Assembly: GCA_036872755.1 (NCBI GenBank) | Contig: JAVHNS010000006.1 | Location: forward strand, 1,612,001 to 1,676,000 | DNA: 64,000 bases | Reading direction: 5' to 3' | Origin: Orbilia blumenaviensis | Lineage: Eukaryota; Ascomycota; Orbiliomycetes; Orbiliales; Orbiliaceae | In this document: one piece after another, positions 24,305-37,293 of the stretch | Numbering within the stretch: the stretch's first letter is position 1 | How the letters are laid out: the number at the start of each line of letters is the position of its first letter | Notes under the pieces: model-generated | What the model saw: the letters and a program-made list of their open reading frames with translations, nothing else | The model's database searches: none | Told to the model about the DNA's origin: nothing | Program-made: the position numbers and the translations under genes

Positions 24305-26069
24305 TCACTTAACCCCCACAATAACCAAATTCCTCGGGCTGACCCCGTACTCGAATGCTGCCTCCACTTTAACCACCTTACACCTCCCGCTTTCTGTCAG
24401 GTAACACCATCGATCTGCGACTACCAAGCTCTCCACACACCCCGCGCAAAATGCCATCAGGGTCCACATAACGCTTAGTTCCTTCAGTCCCTTCCCATAT
24501 CGTTCTTCATAACTCTCCACCTCTTCTCTTTCAATGCTGTCCAGTCTCATTTCTTTGATCTTTGCTTTGACACCTTCTCCAACGCTACTGCCCTCATTTG
24601 GACCGCTTGATGCATTTAAAATCTTTCTTACCGCGGATGTAACATACTCGTAAAACCCCGTATAAGCCGCTTTCCTTAAGCTTCCCACTATCAACGGCTC
24701 TGTAGCGCTTAGCACTCCCTTTTCAAAGAATATACGTTGTAATAGCGCTCTATAAAAGTGTCGTTTGAAGAAGTCGGAGCTGGTTTCTTGCGTCCAGTTT
24801 CGAGGTGCTTGGACGGCCATCATTCTGGCTGTTATGTTGAGGGTTATTGATTGTGAGGAAAGGCGGGTGGAGAGGGGGAAGTGATGGTTTAGGCAGCCGG
24901 AGGGGATGGGTGTGTTTTCGGCTGGGATATGTTTTTGGTAGGGTGGTTTGTAGGTTGGGCCGGTGCGTTCGGTCATTAAGTTGTAGCAGCAGCCTGGTTG
25001 GCAAGTATGGTGTTAATAGATGCGGTTTGAAGGTTAGGAGTAGTGATGTATAGAGGTTGACATACCGACAACGGCTACAGATTTCACTTCATCATTTGCA
25101 AGTAATGCGTTAAGTGCATGATGAATGAGATTTCCACATGAATGAAGCGATATGATCATAAGCCCAGGATCTTTTGTCTTCTTCTCCTCATCCTCGGATT
25201 GCTCAAGTGCTTCCAAGACCTCTTTCATACTCTCATCTTTAATCATATGTTGAACATACTTGATCGATCCCTTCTTAACATCAGCAGAATCTAAACTCTG
25301 CTTAAGAGTCTTCCCCTGCGACCTCGCCGTCAATCCAACTTTCGTATCTAGGAACTTCCCAGCTTCGATGTTACTCGCTTTGGACTCGACGGCTATGAGA
25401 TCGAGGTTGTGCGGTGGTGAGGCTAGAATTCTGGAGAGGTATGACTGGCCGGATCCGAAGTCTACGAGGTGGGTGATTGACTCGCCGGTTGAGTCTGTGG
25501 CTATGGAATTGAGAAGACCGGAGAGGTAACGGGCGAAATGTTCTACCTACTGAAGAATATACCGGCATTAGCTCTGTTCTGTCAACATATATACTTGTAA
25601 TTGTTATATGGGCCCCAGTGGAGAAATATCCTAAGGTCTATAGAAGGACTGAACAGACCTCATGCAGCTTCTTATTATTCATTCCCTGAGCTAGCTTCCG
25701 TTGTCTGTTCAATTTATGCTGGTCTTCTACTTCACCAAGCTCCACGACGACCTCACGTAATAACTCATGTTTTTGTATATTCTCCGCAAATTCATAGAGT
25801 GAATCTGGTATTCCTTCGGGACGGATGGTCGCTAAGTCTGTTCGAAGCAGGGTTTCGAGGATCTCGTCGATAGTTTTAGTTTCAAAGTATTCCCGCCAGT
25901 CGAGAGGGATAATTGAATCGTAGAGAGGTGGAGATGAGGTGAAAAAGTCGAGGATGTGTACTCCACCGACGAGCTGGTTGAAAAGAGGGGTGGATGTGAA
26001 GGCTATGAGGGAGGAGATATAGGCGTCGGTTGAGGCGAAGGAGGGGTGGTGCGGGAGTGAAGATTCCAT
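24305..26069 (-). CDS. METTL25-like methyltransferase-domain protein
   Basis: Three exons (26069-25659, 25546-25066, 24993-24305) sum to 1581 nt, 526 aa. The family signature is visible: a conserved His-Glu-Val junction (KKLHEVEHFARY), then the SAM-binding-like LVDFGSGQSYLSRIL, an acidic strand end LDLIAVESKASNIEAG, SLHSCGNL, and the motif CCYNLMTE immediately after the second intron. These match the methyltransferase-like 25/RRNAD1 group; human and yeast-group members are poorly characterised, although some modify a ribosomal-protein residue. The role here is therefore a predicted SAM-dependent methyltransferase of unknown target. The first donor is GTCTGT rather than the usual GTAAGT. It is divergent from CFIm25 with 805 bp between starts. 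Confidence 0.85.
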
Positions 26070-27840
<1,771 letters not shown>

Positions 27841-28200
27841 AGTGAATCTGCCTGGGTGGGGCACGGGGAGAGAGGAGGGCGCCGTGCGGTGGCGGGGGAA
27901 CGTGGGAATAGGGGTAGTAATCTGGGAGGGGCGATGTTTGCAAACGAGCGACCTATGAAGCGTAGAAGGCCGGGGATGCTTGGAACTACGGCTGAAGAGG
28001 ATGGGTGTGAATGGGAAGAAGAAAGAGCGGATACTCCGGATCCCATGGTCGGTCTGGAGGCCGAGACCGATTGGGAGAGAGATGTGATCAAGGCTAATGA
28101 AGCTGATGAGGTGAGACGACAACAGGCGAGCGGGCAAGGGAAGGATGAGACTGAAGTCAAAATCAAATCTGAGGATTATGACTTTATGGGCAGGCTTTAG
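27841..28200 (+). other. In-frame coding-like extension after the CFIm25 UAG stop
   Basis: Directly downstream of, and in frame with, the TAG at 27838-27840, an open stretch of 119 codons runs to TAG at 28198-28200. The translation is charged and looks like a disordered tail: a Gly/Arg-rich start, FANERPMKRRRPGML, an acidic block and the ending KSEDYDFMGRL. It has no ATG before about codon 33 (the ATG at about 27934), so it is more likely a continuation of the CFIm25 frame than a separate gene. No GT-AG intron with a branch point that would remove the TAG was found. Confidence 0.5.
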
Positions 28201-29694
28201 TTCCTACCGCTCTATTATTCCATTCTCATTGCCCATAATCATCATAATCATCAATCCGCGGTGTCTGAATGTCGTACAGATATGTTTATTTCTTCCTCTT
28301 CCTCTCCGTATACAACCTCTCGTCTTCGTCTGTTTTTGTTCCTTCGGCCTCTTTGCATTTCCTACTTTTTTCTCGGGTTTCCTTCTTTTTTTTTTTCTTT
28401 CTTTCTTTCTTTCTCTGTTATCGGTCTACGGAATGTCCTTTTCACATATATATATTATCAGGGTCTCCTTTCTTTCCAGTTGTTCCTGTTATCATGATAA
28501 GGTCACCTTGCTACACTATACCGCTGCTACCAGTATCTTGGTGTCTCCCGATGGCATGTACTTTAAACTAACCGCCACCGCCACTACAAACCATTATAAG
28601 AACGATAATAAAAAACGAATACCCATCACAGTTTCGGCGTACCCATCAACGGTTATCGGGGAGCCAACTCTACCAACCCGAATAGCCAAGATGCCTCTAT
28701 ATTATGCATTTAAAAGACGGACTAACAAGTGGGCTAGTTGTATTGTATGTACTTATATACTAACTGTTGAGACTGCAGGACGTGTCGGACAGAAGTCTAA
28801 AATGAAGCCAATCTAACTGTTTTAGCAACGTGTAACAGTGCTAGTGCAGCAGTGAGATATAAATGCATTAGATATAATGCTGGTATATGGTGTCTGCATT
28901 ATGCGACCCTTGAGAGTTAACCGCCCACCTGAGCCATTCGTGGCACATACATTACATACGTACCAGCATGCGCACGGGGGGGTTCATTAGACGAAGAAAG
29001 ATTTTTTTTTTTTTTTTTTGCGCGATAGAGTGAGAGAACTACGACAGCAGCTTGCGTATGGGCATAGATTGCGTATGTCACCCCGTCCATCCCTCCATGA
29101 CTGCGTATACATGTATTTTTCTCAATGGAATACTGTATGGAGAGGTATAACTATGATATGAGGCCCGTCTGCCAAACCCCAAAAACATACTCATGGGATA
29201 CCTTACATGAGGGATGTTACATACGTAATAGAAGCCATTCTTTGATTATAACTACCTACCTATAACCAGAGGGACGTGTTGAGCAGTGTAGTTAGGGGGG
29301 CCACAACTATCCTGGAAGTCACAAGAGCACCGCAGCTGTCAGCCTGTTTGCCAGCTCGGATCAGCCCGCCAAGACCCAGAGCGAGACAGCTAACAACACC
29401 ACCACGTAACAGCTCCCCTTCCCACGGCCTCCCATACTCTCTTTGGCTGGCTTAAGTACCATTATATCTCTTACCTACTACCAAGGCACCTGGCCCGTAC
29501 GATATTGACTTATCTTAGACTTGGACGACATCCCCTTTTGCAGTTAAAAGTCCCGACCAGAAAGGGCCTGTCTTTTGCATCTATACCCACCCCTCCTCCT
29601 TCCTCCTCCCTCCCCCATCTCATCTGGTCCTCGGCCCTTCATCTCCCATCGCTTTAACCCATCGATCGAGCCTATCTGGCCGTTCCTCGTCAAA
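28201..29694. other. Intergenic region, about 1.5 kb
   Basis: T/C-rich 3' flank of CFIm25 (28260-28430), TA repeats at 28446-28455, a long T run at about 29003-29020, and a C/T-rich segment before the VPS1 start. No supported gene. Confidence 0.5.
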
Positions 29695-32477
29695 ATGTCG
29701 CAGGGCTACTCGTTCGTCTTCCCATCCCTTTCATTCGTTCATTCTTCCATTCTTCTTCCCTACTCTATGAGATGCTTAGAAGAGGAAAGTGTTAATGTTA
29801 ATGAGCTAACCACTCTGATGCTTTCTATCGTGTCGTCATATACAGGCAAAGCGTTAACGACCCACAGCTCATCACTACCGTCAACAAGCTTCAAGATGTC
29901 TTTGCGACTGTTGGAGTACGTCTTACATACCCTTTTTCTTTCTTTATGGAGCTCGGACTCGAAGCTTTTAGCATTCTTTTGTTGGGAGGATAGCAGGAGC
30001 TAATCAGAGATACCTTTTTCTACTCCTTTTTCTTCAAATCTTCTAGGTTCAAAACCCGATAGACTTGCCACAGATCGTTGTCGTCGGTTCTCAGTCGTCA
30101 GGAAAGAGTTCCGTATTAGAAAATATCGTCGGAAGAGATTTGTATGTTACACCTGGGGGTTTTTTGCTACGGGCGAACTTTGGCAGGGGTGGTGGCGAAT
30201 GTTTGAGCTAATGTTTTGGATATAGTCTTCCGAGAGGTACCGGTATTGTTACCAGACGGCCGTTGGTATGCTCCCTTATTATAATATTTTGCATTCATGG
30301 TGACGAGTTCGCGCGGAAGCTTACTGGGACCTTTTTTTTGTTCTCTTTGCTAGGTCCTACAACTTATCAACCGTGCCGCCGGCACGAATCAAGCTACCCT
30401 CAACGGCGATACCAAAGAGAGTACACTTAAGGGCAGCACGGATTCCGCTGCTAACCTCGACGAATGGGGCGAGTTCCTTCACATCCCCGGCCAGAAGTAC
30501 TACGACTTCAACAAGATCCGTGATGAAATCGTCAAGGAAACCGAAGCCAAGACCGGTCGTAACGCCGGTATCTCGCCTGCACCAATCGGGTTGAGAATAT
30601 ACTCCCCTAATGTTCTTACTTTGACGTTGGTCGACTTGCCGGGTTTGACGAAGGTGCCGGTTGGAGATCAGCCGAAGGATATTGAGAAGCAGATTAGGGA
30701 TATGGTGTTGAAGCAGATCAGCAAGCCGAATGCGATTATTTTGGCTGTTACGGCTGCGAATACAGATTTGGCGAACTCCGATGGTCTTAAGTTGGCGAGA
30801 GAGGTTGATCCTGAGGGTATATTCTATCTATAAATTCAAACTAATAATATTAGGGGTTGTACTGATATGAAGCTAGGTCAACGGACAATTGGTGTCCTTA
30901 CCAAGATCGATCTTATGGACGATGGAACTGACGTTGTCGATATTCTCGCTGGTCGAATCATTCCCCTGCGCCTCGGATACGTCCCAGTTGTCAACCGTGG
31001 TCAACGTGATATCGAGAACAAGAAACCGATCCAGGCAGCTCTTGAATATGAGAAGAACTTTTTCGAAAACCACAAGTCATACCGAAATAAGGCCCTCTAC
31101 TGCGGTACCCCATACCTAGCGCGGAAACTCAACTTGATTCTTATGATGCACATCAAGCAGACACTACCAGAGATCAAGAACAGGATTTCTGCGTCGTTGC
31201 AAAAATACGCCACGGAATTGCAGGGCCTTGGAGACTCGATTCTTGGCAACAGCTCGAATATATTACTCAATATAATAACGGAGTTTTGCAACGAATACCG
31301 AACGGTTCTTGATGGTAATAACCAGGAATTAACTTCGATGGAGTTGTCTGGTGGTGCTCGTATCAGCTTTGTCTTCCACGAGGTTTACGCCAACGGTGTT
31401 AAGGCTGTGGATCCGTTTGATCAGGTGAAGGATGTGGATATTCGAACGATTCTGTACAACTCTTCCGGTTCCAGCCCGGCGCTTTTTGTGGGGACTACGG
31501 CCTTCGAGTTGATTGTTAAGCAGCAGATTAAGAGGTTGGAGGAGCCTAGTGTCAAGTGTATCAACCTTGTCTATGATGAGTTGATCAGAATCTTGAATCA
31601 GTTGCTGCAGAAGCAGGTATGTTTCCCCTAATATCCTTATCCTCTAAAGGTTGTCTTGGCTAATAGAATTGGTACAGCTGTTCCGCCGGTACCCCATGTT
31701 GAAGGAGAAGTTCAGCCAAGTCGTCATCTCCTTCTTCAAGAAAGCCATGACCCCGACCAACAAACTTGTCGTTGATCTCGTCTCCATGGAAAGCTGCTAT
31801 ATCAACACTGGACATCCTGATTTCCTCAATGGTCACCGAGCCATGGCAATTGTCAACGAGAAACACAGCTCCGCCAAACCAGTTCAGGTTGACCCCAAAA
31901 CCGGAAAGCCATTGCCAAGGACAGAATCCCCGGCGCCAAGTCTTGATTCTCAAGAGAATACTGGATTCTTTGGTAGTTTCTTTGCCAGCAAGAATAAGAA
32001 GAAGATGGCGGCTATGGAGCCCCCACCGCCAACTTTGAAGGCTTCGGGGACGCTTAGCGAGCGGGAGGGTATTGAGGTTGAGGTCATCAGTATGTTTCTT
32101 CTCCTTCTTTTCGTGGTGGTTACTTTTAGGCCGGGTGCTAACAATATGCTTTTAACTATAGAGCTGCTTATCCAGTCCTATTACAACATCGTCAAGAGAA
32201 CGGTCATCGATATGGTTCCCAAAGCCATTATGTTGAATCTTGTCCAGTACGTCCAAACATAACAGTATCTACTTTATTACTCTCTACTAACACGCTCATA
32301 ATTTACAGATTGACAAAGGATGAGATGCAACGAGAGCTCCTCGAGAACTTGTACAAGCTGGATAGCGTCGATGATTTGCTAAGGGAGTCGGATTACACTG
32401 TCAGACGGAGGAAGGAGTGCCAGCAGATGGTTGAGTCTTTGACCAAGGCGCAGGAGATTGTTAATACCGTCGGTTAG
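29695..32477 (+). CDS. VPS1: Dynamin-like GTPase VPS1
   Basis: Dynamin superfamily GTPase that acts in vacuolar protein sorting, endosome and peroxisome fission. Nine exons (29695-29711, 29846-29915, 30047-30141, 30226-30265, 30354-30816, 30877-31616, 31678-32089, 32162-32246, 32309-32477) sum to 2091 nt, 696 aa, close to yeast Vps1. G1 is GSQSSGKSS (about 43), G2 is around [12 protein letters not shown]3 is DLPG (about 168) and G4 is TKID (about 236). The middle/stalk domain is followed by a short insert rich in Pro/Ser/Lys (about 535-600) in place of a PH domain, and a GED with [20 protein letters not shown] at the C-terminus. It starts [24 protein letters not shown] after a 17-nt first exon. 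There is no proline-rich tail, as expected for the Vps1 class. Confidence 0.96.
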
Positions 32478-33420
32478 AAACTGTTGGATTGGGAGATCGA
32501 TGTGAAAAGGAGGTTGTAGTTGTGGGCCTTTTTTTCTTCCTCTTGTTCTACTTCTTTTTTTCTCTCTTCGCTGGTTTAGATAAGGAGATTATGATGATAG
32601 CGGCGACTGCGGCGGATGGTGTAATGATTGCTATAGTAGTTTCAACCCCCTATATTTTTTCCCTCTTCTGCTCCTCCTCTCCCCCCTCCTCGCTCCTCTC
32701 CTCGTTCTTCTTATGATCCTAGGCTTCCGGATGCTTTTTGTCCACTTCTCTTCTCTTCTCTTTTTTATTTTTTGTTTAGCTATTATACAGCCTCTTGTGT
32801 GTTTTATCCTTATGTCTTGCAATGTTGGAGGATGGTTTGATTCTTTTAAATCTTTTTTCTTTTTACTTTTCTTCGCCAAGCTTAGTTTGATGGCTCGAGA
32901 TGTTTTGACGCTAGTAGACCGATTCTTTTATATATGATTTATGAAAATATCGTTTCCTGATAATACCATAACCCAGGGTTCTGAATAGTTGGCTTACGTA
33001 TATACTTGAAGCTTTGATCTGGTAGTTACAGGGAATATTAATAGTGGGGGTATTATAGAGCGTTGGCGTTGGATTGGGTCGGTACGCCGGCGCAGACTGT
33101 GATTGGCTACCGCGTTGCCCACCAACCAACAGCTTTGATTCTTCCCTTCTCCACGCGTATATTGACAGAGCTTCTTCTTCCCAAGGGCAAAGCTTCACCA
33201 ACCCTGGTCCTCTTTTTCTCGACTTTCGATAAACTTAATATCAACCTCCATTTTCCTAAGCTTCCTTGTCACCTTAGAGAATAGCTCTACATACCTACAT
33301 ATCGACTCTTGTGACATCGAAATCTCGACTGCTGCTGCTAGCTCGATAGCAGCACCGTTTTCCCTCCCCTCCTCCTTCTCCTCCACCACACATATACGCA
33401 CGCACACATACACACCCATC
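32478..33420. other. VPS1 3' flank and MCM5 promoter
   Basis: The left half is T-rich VPS1 3' UTR. The right half holds inverted CCAAT motifs (GATTGG at about 33071 and 33101), the MCB element at 33153-33158 and a C/T-rich leader with CA repeats ending at the MCM5 ATG. No other gene. Confidence 0.5.
33153..33158. promoter_or_regulatory. Candidate MluI cell-cycle box (MCB) of MCM5
   Basis: The palindrome ACGCGT lies 263 nt before the MCM5 start codon. In yeasts, MBF (Mbp1-Swi6) or its relatives bind this sequence to drive G1/S genes, including MCM genes. That it acts here is inferred from position and target gene. Confidence 0.55.
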
Positions 33421-35884
33421 ATGGCTATGGACAGAGCATCCGTCTACTCGTTCCCCGTCTTACAATCCGAGTACGATGAGTCGCATGAGTCGAATACACA
33501 GATTGAGCGACAGTTCGCGCAGTTCATTCTTACGTTTAAGCTAGGGAATAGCTTTGTTTATCGGTATGTAAACCTTTGTATCTAACAACTTTTTCTTTTT
33601 TGGATTGTTTTTACTTTTTTTTGGATTTTAAAGACTTGTAGCTAATTGGGATTTTGTGGCTTTGTTATTTTTATTTTATAGTGACCAGCTGCAGGAGAAT
33701 GTTTTGATCAAACGATTCTGTTTGGATATCGATGTTGCTCATTTGATTAGTTATAATGAGGAACTGGCTGATGCTTTGGCTACTGAACCTGCTGAGAAGC
33801 TGCCTTTGGTAGGTTATCGTCCATCTAATCTCTTATAGATGATGTATATGGTTATACGGTCTAACAATTGATATCGCATATAGTTTGAAGCAGCAGCCAA
33901 AGAATGCGCCAAAAGAATCCTAATCCCCACGCTGCCAACATCCACCAAAGACAGCCCCGACGTCCCCGAAATCCAAGTCACCCTCTCCTCCTCTACCAAC
34001 GAAACCAAGATCCGTGACCTAACAGCAAACAATGTCTCCAAGCTCGTTAGAGTACCCGGTATCATAATCGGAGCTTCGACGCTTTCCTCGAAGGCTACAA
34101 GTCTTAGGATCCAATGTAGAGGCTGTAATACCACTACCTCTGTACCCATCAACAGTGGGTTTTCGGGCGTTACGCTACCACGGGTGTGTAATGCGCCTAA
34201 AGAGGAAGGGAGTGAGAAGTGTCCTCTTGATCCGTATTTTATTCTGCATGAGCAGTGTAAATTTATCGATCAGCAGGTTTTGAAGCTACAGGAGGCGCCG
34301 GATCAGGTTCCTGTTGGAGAGTTGCCGCGACATGTTTTACTTTCTGCCGACCGGTATCTTACTAATCGTGTGATTCCGGGTTCGAGGTGTAAAGTCGTTG
34401 GGATCTTTTCGATTTACCAGAATAAGGGTAGTAAGGGGCCTTCTGCGGCTGTTGCTATTCGAACGCCATATTTGAGGGTTGTGGGTATTGAGTCTGATGT
34501 CGACCATACCGCTAAGGGGTCGGCGATATTTAGCGAGGAAGAGGAACAGGAGTTTTTGGAGATGTCGAGGAATCCGAATTTATATGAGATATTTTCGAAT
34601 TCTATCGCGCCGTCTATTTATGGAAACCCGGATATCAAGAAGGCGATTGTGTGTTTGTTGATGGGGGGTTCTAAGAAGATATTACCGGATGGGATGAAGT
34701 TGAGGGGGGATATCAATGTGCTTTTGTTGGGTGATCCTGGTACTGCTAAGTCGCAGCTGTTGAAGTTTGTGGAGAAGGTTTCACCGATTGCTATTTATAC
34801 CAGCGGGAAGGGGTCTTCGGCGGCGGGTCTTACGGCGTCGGTGCAGAGGGATGCGCAGTCTAGAGAGTTTTATTTGGAAGGTGGGGCTATGGTTTTGGGG
34901 GATGGTGGGGTTGTGTGTATCGATGAGTTTGATAAGATGAGGGATGAAGACAGAGTTGCTATTCACGAAGCTATGGAGCAGCAGACTATCTCTATCGCAA
35001 AGGCGGGTATTACGACGATTCTAAACGCCAGGACGTCGGTTCTTGCTGCTGCAAATCCTATCTTTGGACGATATGATGATATGAAGAGTCCTGGTGATAA
35101 TATTGATTTTCAGACTACGATCTTGTCGAGGTTTGATATGATATTTATCGTGAAGGATGAGCATGATACGGAGAAGGATAGGACGATGGCGAGACACGTT
35201 ATTGGGATTCATATGAATAGGGATAGAGAGGCTAGGGATGTGGCTGGGGAGATTCCGATTGATAAGATGAAGAGGTATATTACTTATTGCAAGACGTAAG
35301 TTGTTTCTTTCCTTTCCTTTCCTTTCACCCCATTATTTTTCTTCGATTTTGTTGAATGTTTGGTATTAATTTAATATCTTCGAGGGGGGATTAGGCGATG
35401 TGCACCGACATTATCACAGGAGGCAGCAGAAAGACTATCCTCGCATTTTGTGTCTATCCGCAAACAAGTGCACAAATCAGAACTAGACTCCAACGAAAGA
35501 TCATCGATCCCAATCACAGTTCGACAACTGGAAGCCATCATCCGTATCACCGAATCGCTCGCAAAACTCACGTTATCATCAGTCGCAACAGAAGCACACG
35601 TCGAAGAAGCCATAAGACTATTCATGGCATCTACCATGAACGCCGTCAGCCAGGGTAGTACTTTAAGCGAGGATGTATTGAAGCAGGCCGGGAAGATTGA
35701 GGATGAGCTGAGGAAGAGATTGCCGATTGGATGGACTACTAGCGTAGCCACTTTGAGGAGGGAGATGGTTACGAGGAGGGAGTATACGGTTGCGGCGTTG
35801 GATAGGGCGTTGCAAGTTATGAGTCGGAGGGAGGCTATACAGTTTAAGAACCAGGGGGCGCAGATTGTGAGGATTGGGGTGTAG
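33421..35884 (+). CDS. MCM5: MCM5 replicative helicase subunit
   Basis: Subunit of the MCM2-7 helicase that licenses and unwinds replication origins. Four exons (33421-33563, 33682-33808, 33884-35295, 35395-35884) sum to 2172 nt, 723 aa. The N-terminal domain includes the zinc-binding set CRGC...C...C (about 168-200). The AAA+ core shows Walker A GDPGTAKS (about 373), Walker [10 protein letters not shown] (about 434) and the arginine finger LSRFD (about 505). MCM5-type features include [21 protein letters not shown] and the ending [16 protein letters not shown]. Its neighbours VPS1 and VPS54 are co-oriented but separately promoted. An MCB element lies upstream. Confidence 0.97.
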
Positions 35885-37293
35885 GCTACATGATAGTTGC
35901 CTCTATTTGTCCGATCTCTTACTTGCTTCTGGGTGCCTGGTGTACTTTACCTAGCCATTGTGCTGTGGTTATTATGATATTATAATTATTGCGGCTGTAT
36001 AGACTGGCGGTGTGAGGCTAGTTCTGTTATGTCAACGGAGTGGTTTATTATACTACTAGTCCTTATTAATAACGTACGTCTGCTTTAGGCCGACATGGTT
36101 ATTAGAAATACCTCTAGGTGCCGCCTACTTCCCGATTGAGTGCTCTCTGCAAGGACCCAAGCCTATACAATAGCTTTACACTTAGGAATAAGACCTAGGC
36201 ATATATTAATATTCTGTGAGGTATGCGTTGCTTCCACAAACTTATCTACGTGACGAAAATAACGAGCTGCATAATACATATCGTGTCATTAGCTTTCAGA
36301 GTGGACTTCACAAGCTGAAAACCGCTAACAGCCGCACGGAATGCCCAGTAAGGTAATGCAACCGGGTTTGCCTTGCGGATCTTGCCATTGCATTGTATCC
36401 TGTGGATTTTCTACGCTCTTGTGGATTGTGCTCGTGGATGCGGAGTGCCAATTAAGTAGAAAATCCAGCTGGGCACAAATCTTATATATATCTTGGCTAT
36501 ATAAGACATACCTATTGCTTGTTATTTCACGAATCGTAGAATCCATGGCTATACTTTCTTTACATTACTTCAAGAGGAGGATATAATCTCTCAGTTCGAA
36601 AGCCGTAACTAGGCTATAGCTAGGTCATGTATGTTAGCCCCATACAACTGCAACGAGGCCATGGCCCTAGTGTACATTAGCATATCTTTTTGTCAGATCG
36701 ATAATCGCTATATTCTTAATCTAAGGAGCCCGTTGGCTTCCCTCAACGCTTCGATCTTAGAAATCGAAATGAACTATGATGAATCAAAATGTATTAAGAT
36801 ATCAGTGTAACATTGGGCCAAAATTGGTCTCGTTGGGCTGAAATTAGTGAGGTCCGATATATCTAAATGGGTTGCCATGGTTAAAAATCCAACGCTGGTT
36901 CTCGTACATACAAAAACGGCCAATCACGTGACCGCATTGCACGAAGCTGTCCTCTGCCGGGATCCGTCGCGGCGCATTGCTGCAATTAACCAGAACATTA
37001 AATTACGCCAGCTGCTGACTTCGGCCTTGGACTTGAATACGCAACTTAACTAAACCCGTTCCGCAGACTTAGACTTGACCGCGAATATATACGACTGTTA
37101 TCGCTCACTTCCCTCCTCCTCTCTCCTCCATAGAACAGTTGAGGGAGCCCCAACAATGGATGCCGTGATCTCAAACCTTCGATAGTTACCTACTCCCGTT
37201 TACCTTTCGTACCAAGCATTATTAACTACCCCAGAGTCCGGCCAGCCCGCAAGCTACTAAAATAGAAGTAGTACACGGACAGCAGCAGCAGCC
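35885..37293. other. Intergenic region and VPS54 promoter
   Basis: No gene recognised in 1.4 kb. A compound CCAAT plus CACGTGAC element lies at 36920-36932. The stretch 36060-36600 is AT-rich and has no coding signal. Confidence 0.5.
36920..36932. promoter_or_regulatory. Candidate CCAAT box fused to CACGTG E-box upstream of VPS54
   Basis: CCAAT (36920-36924) is followed immediately by CACGTGAC (36925-36932), about 360 nt before the VPS54 ATG. CCAAT is the target of the HAP/NF-Y complex, and CACGTG is bound by bHLH factors such as Cbf1. Their direct abutment suggests a composite promoter element; function is inferred only. Confidence 0.45.

Noticed and set aside
28145..28816. Hydrophobic open frame of 223 codons
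   Set aside because: It reads the T/C-rich CFIm25 3' flank; composition is homopolymer-like (poly-Phe/Leu/Ser) with no domain, and it overlaps the CFIm25 extension.
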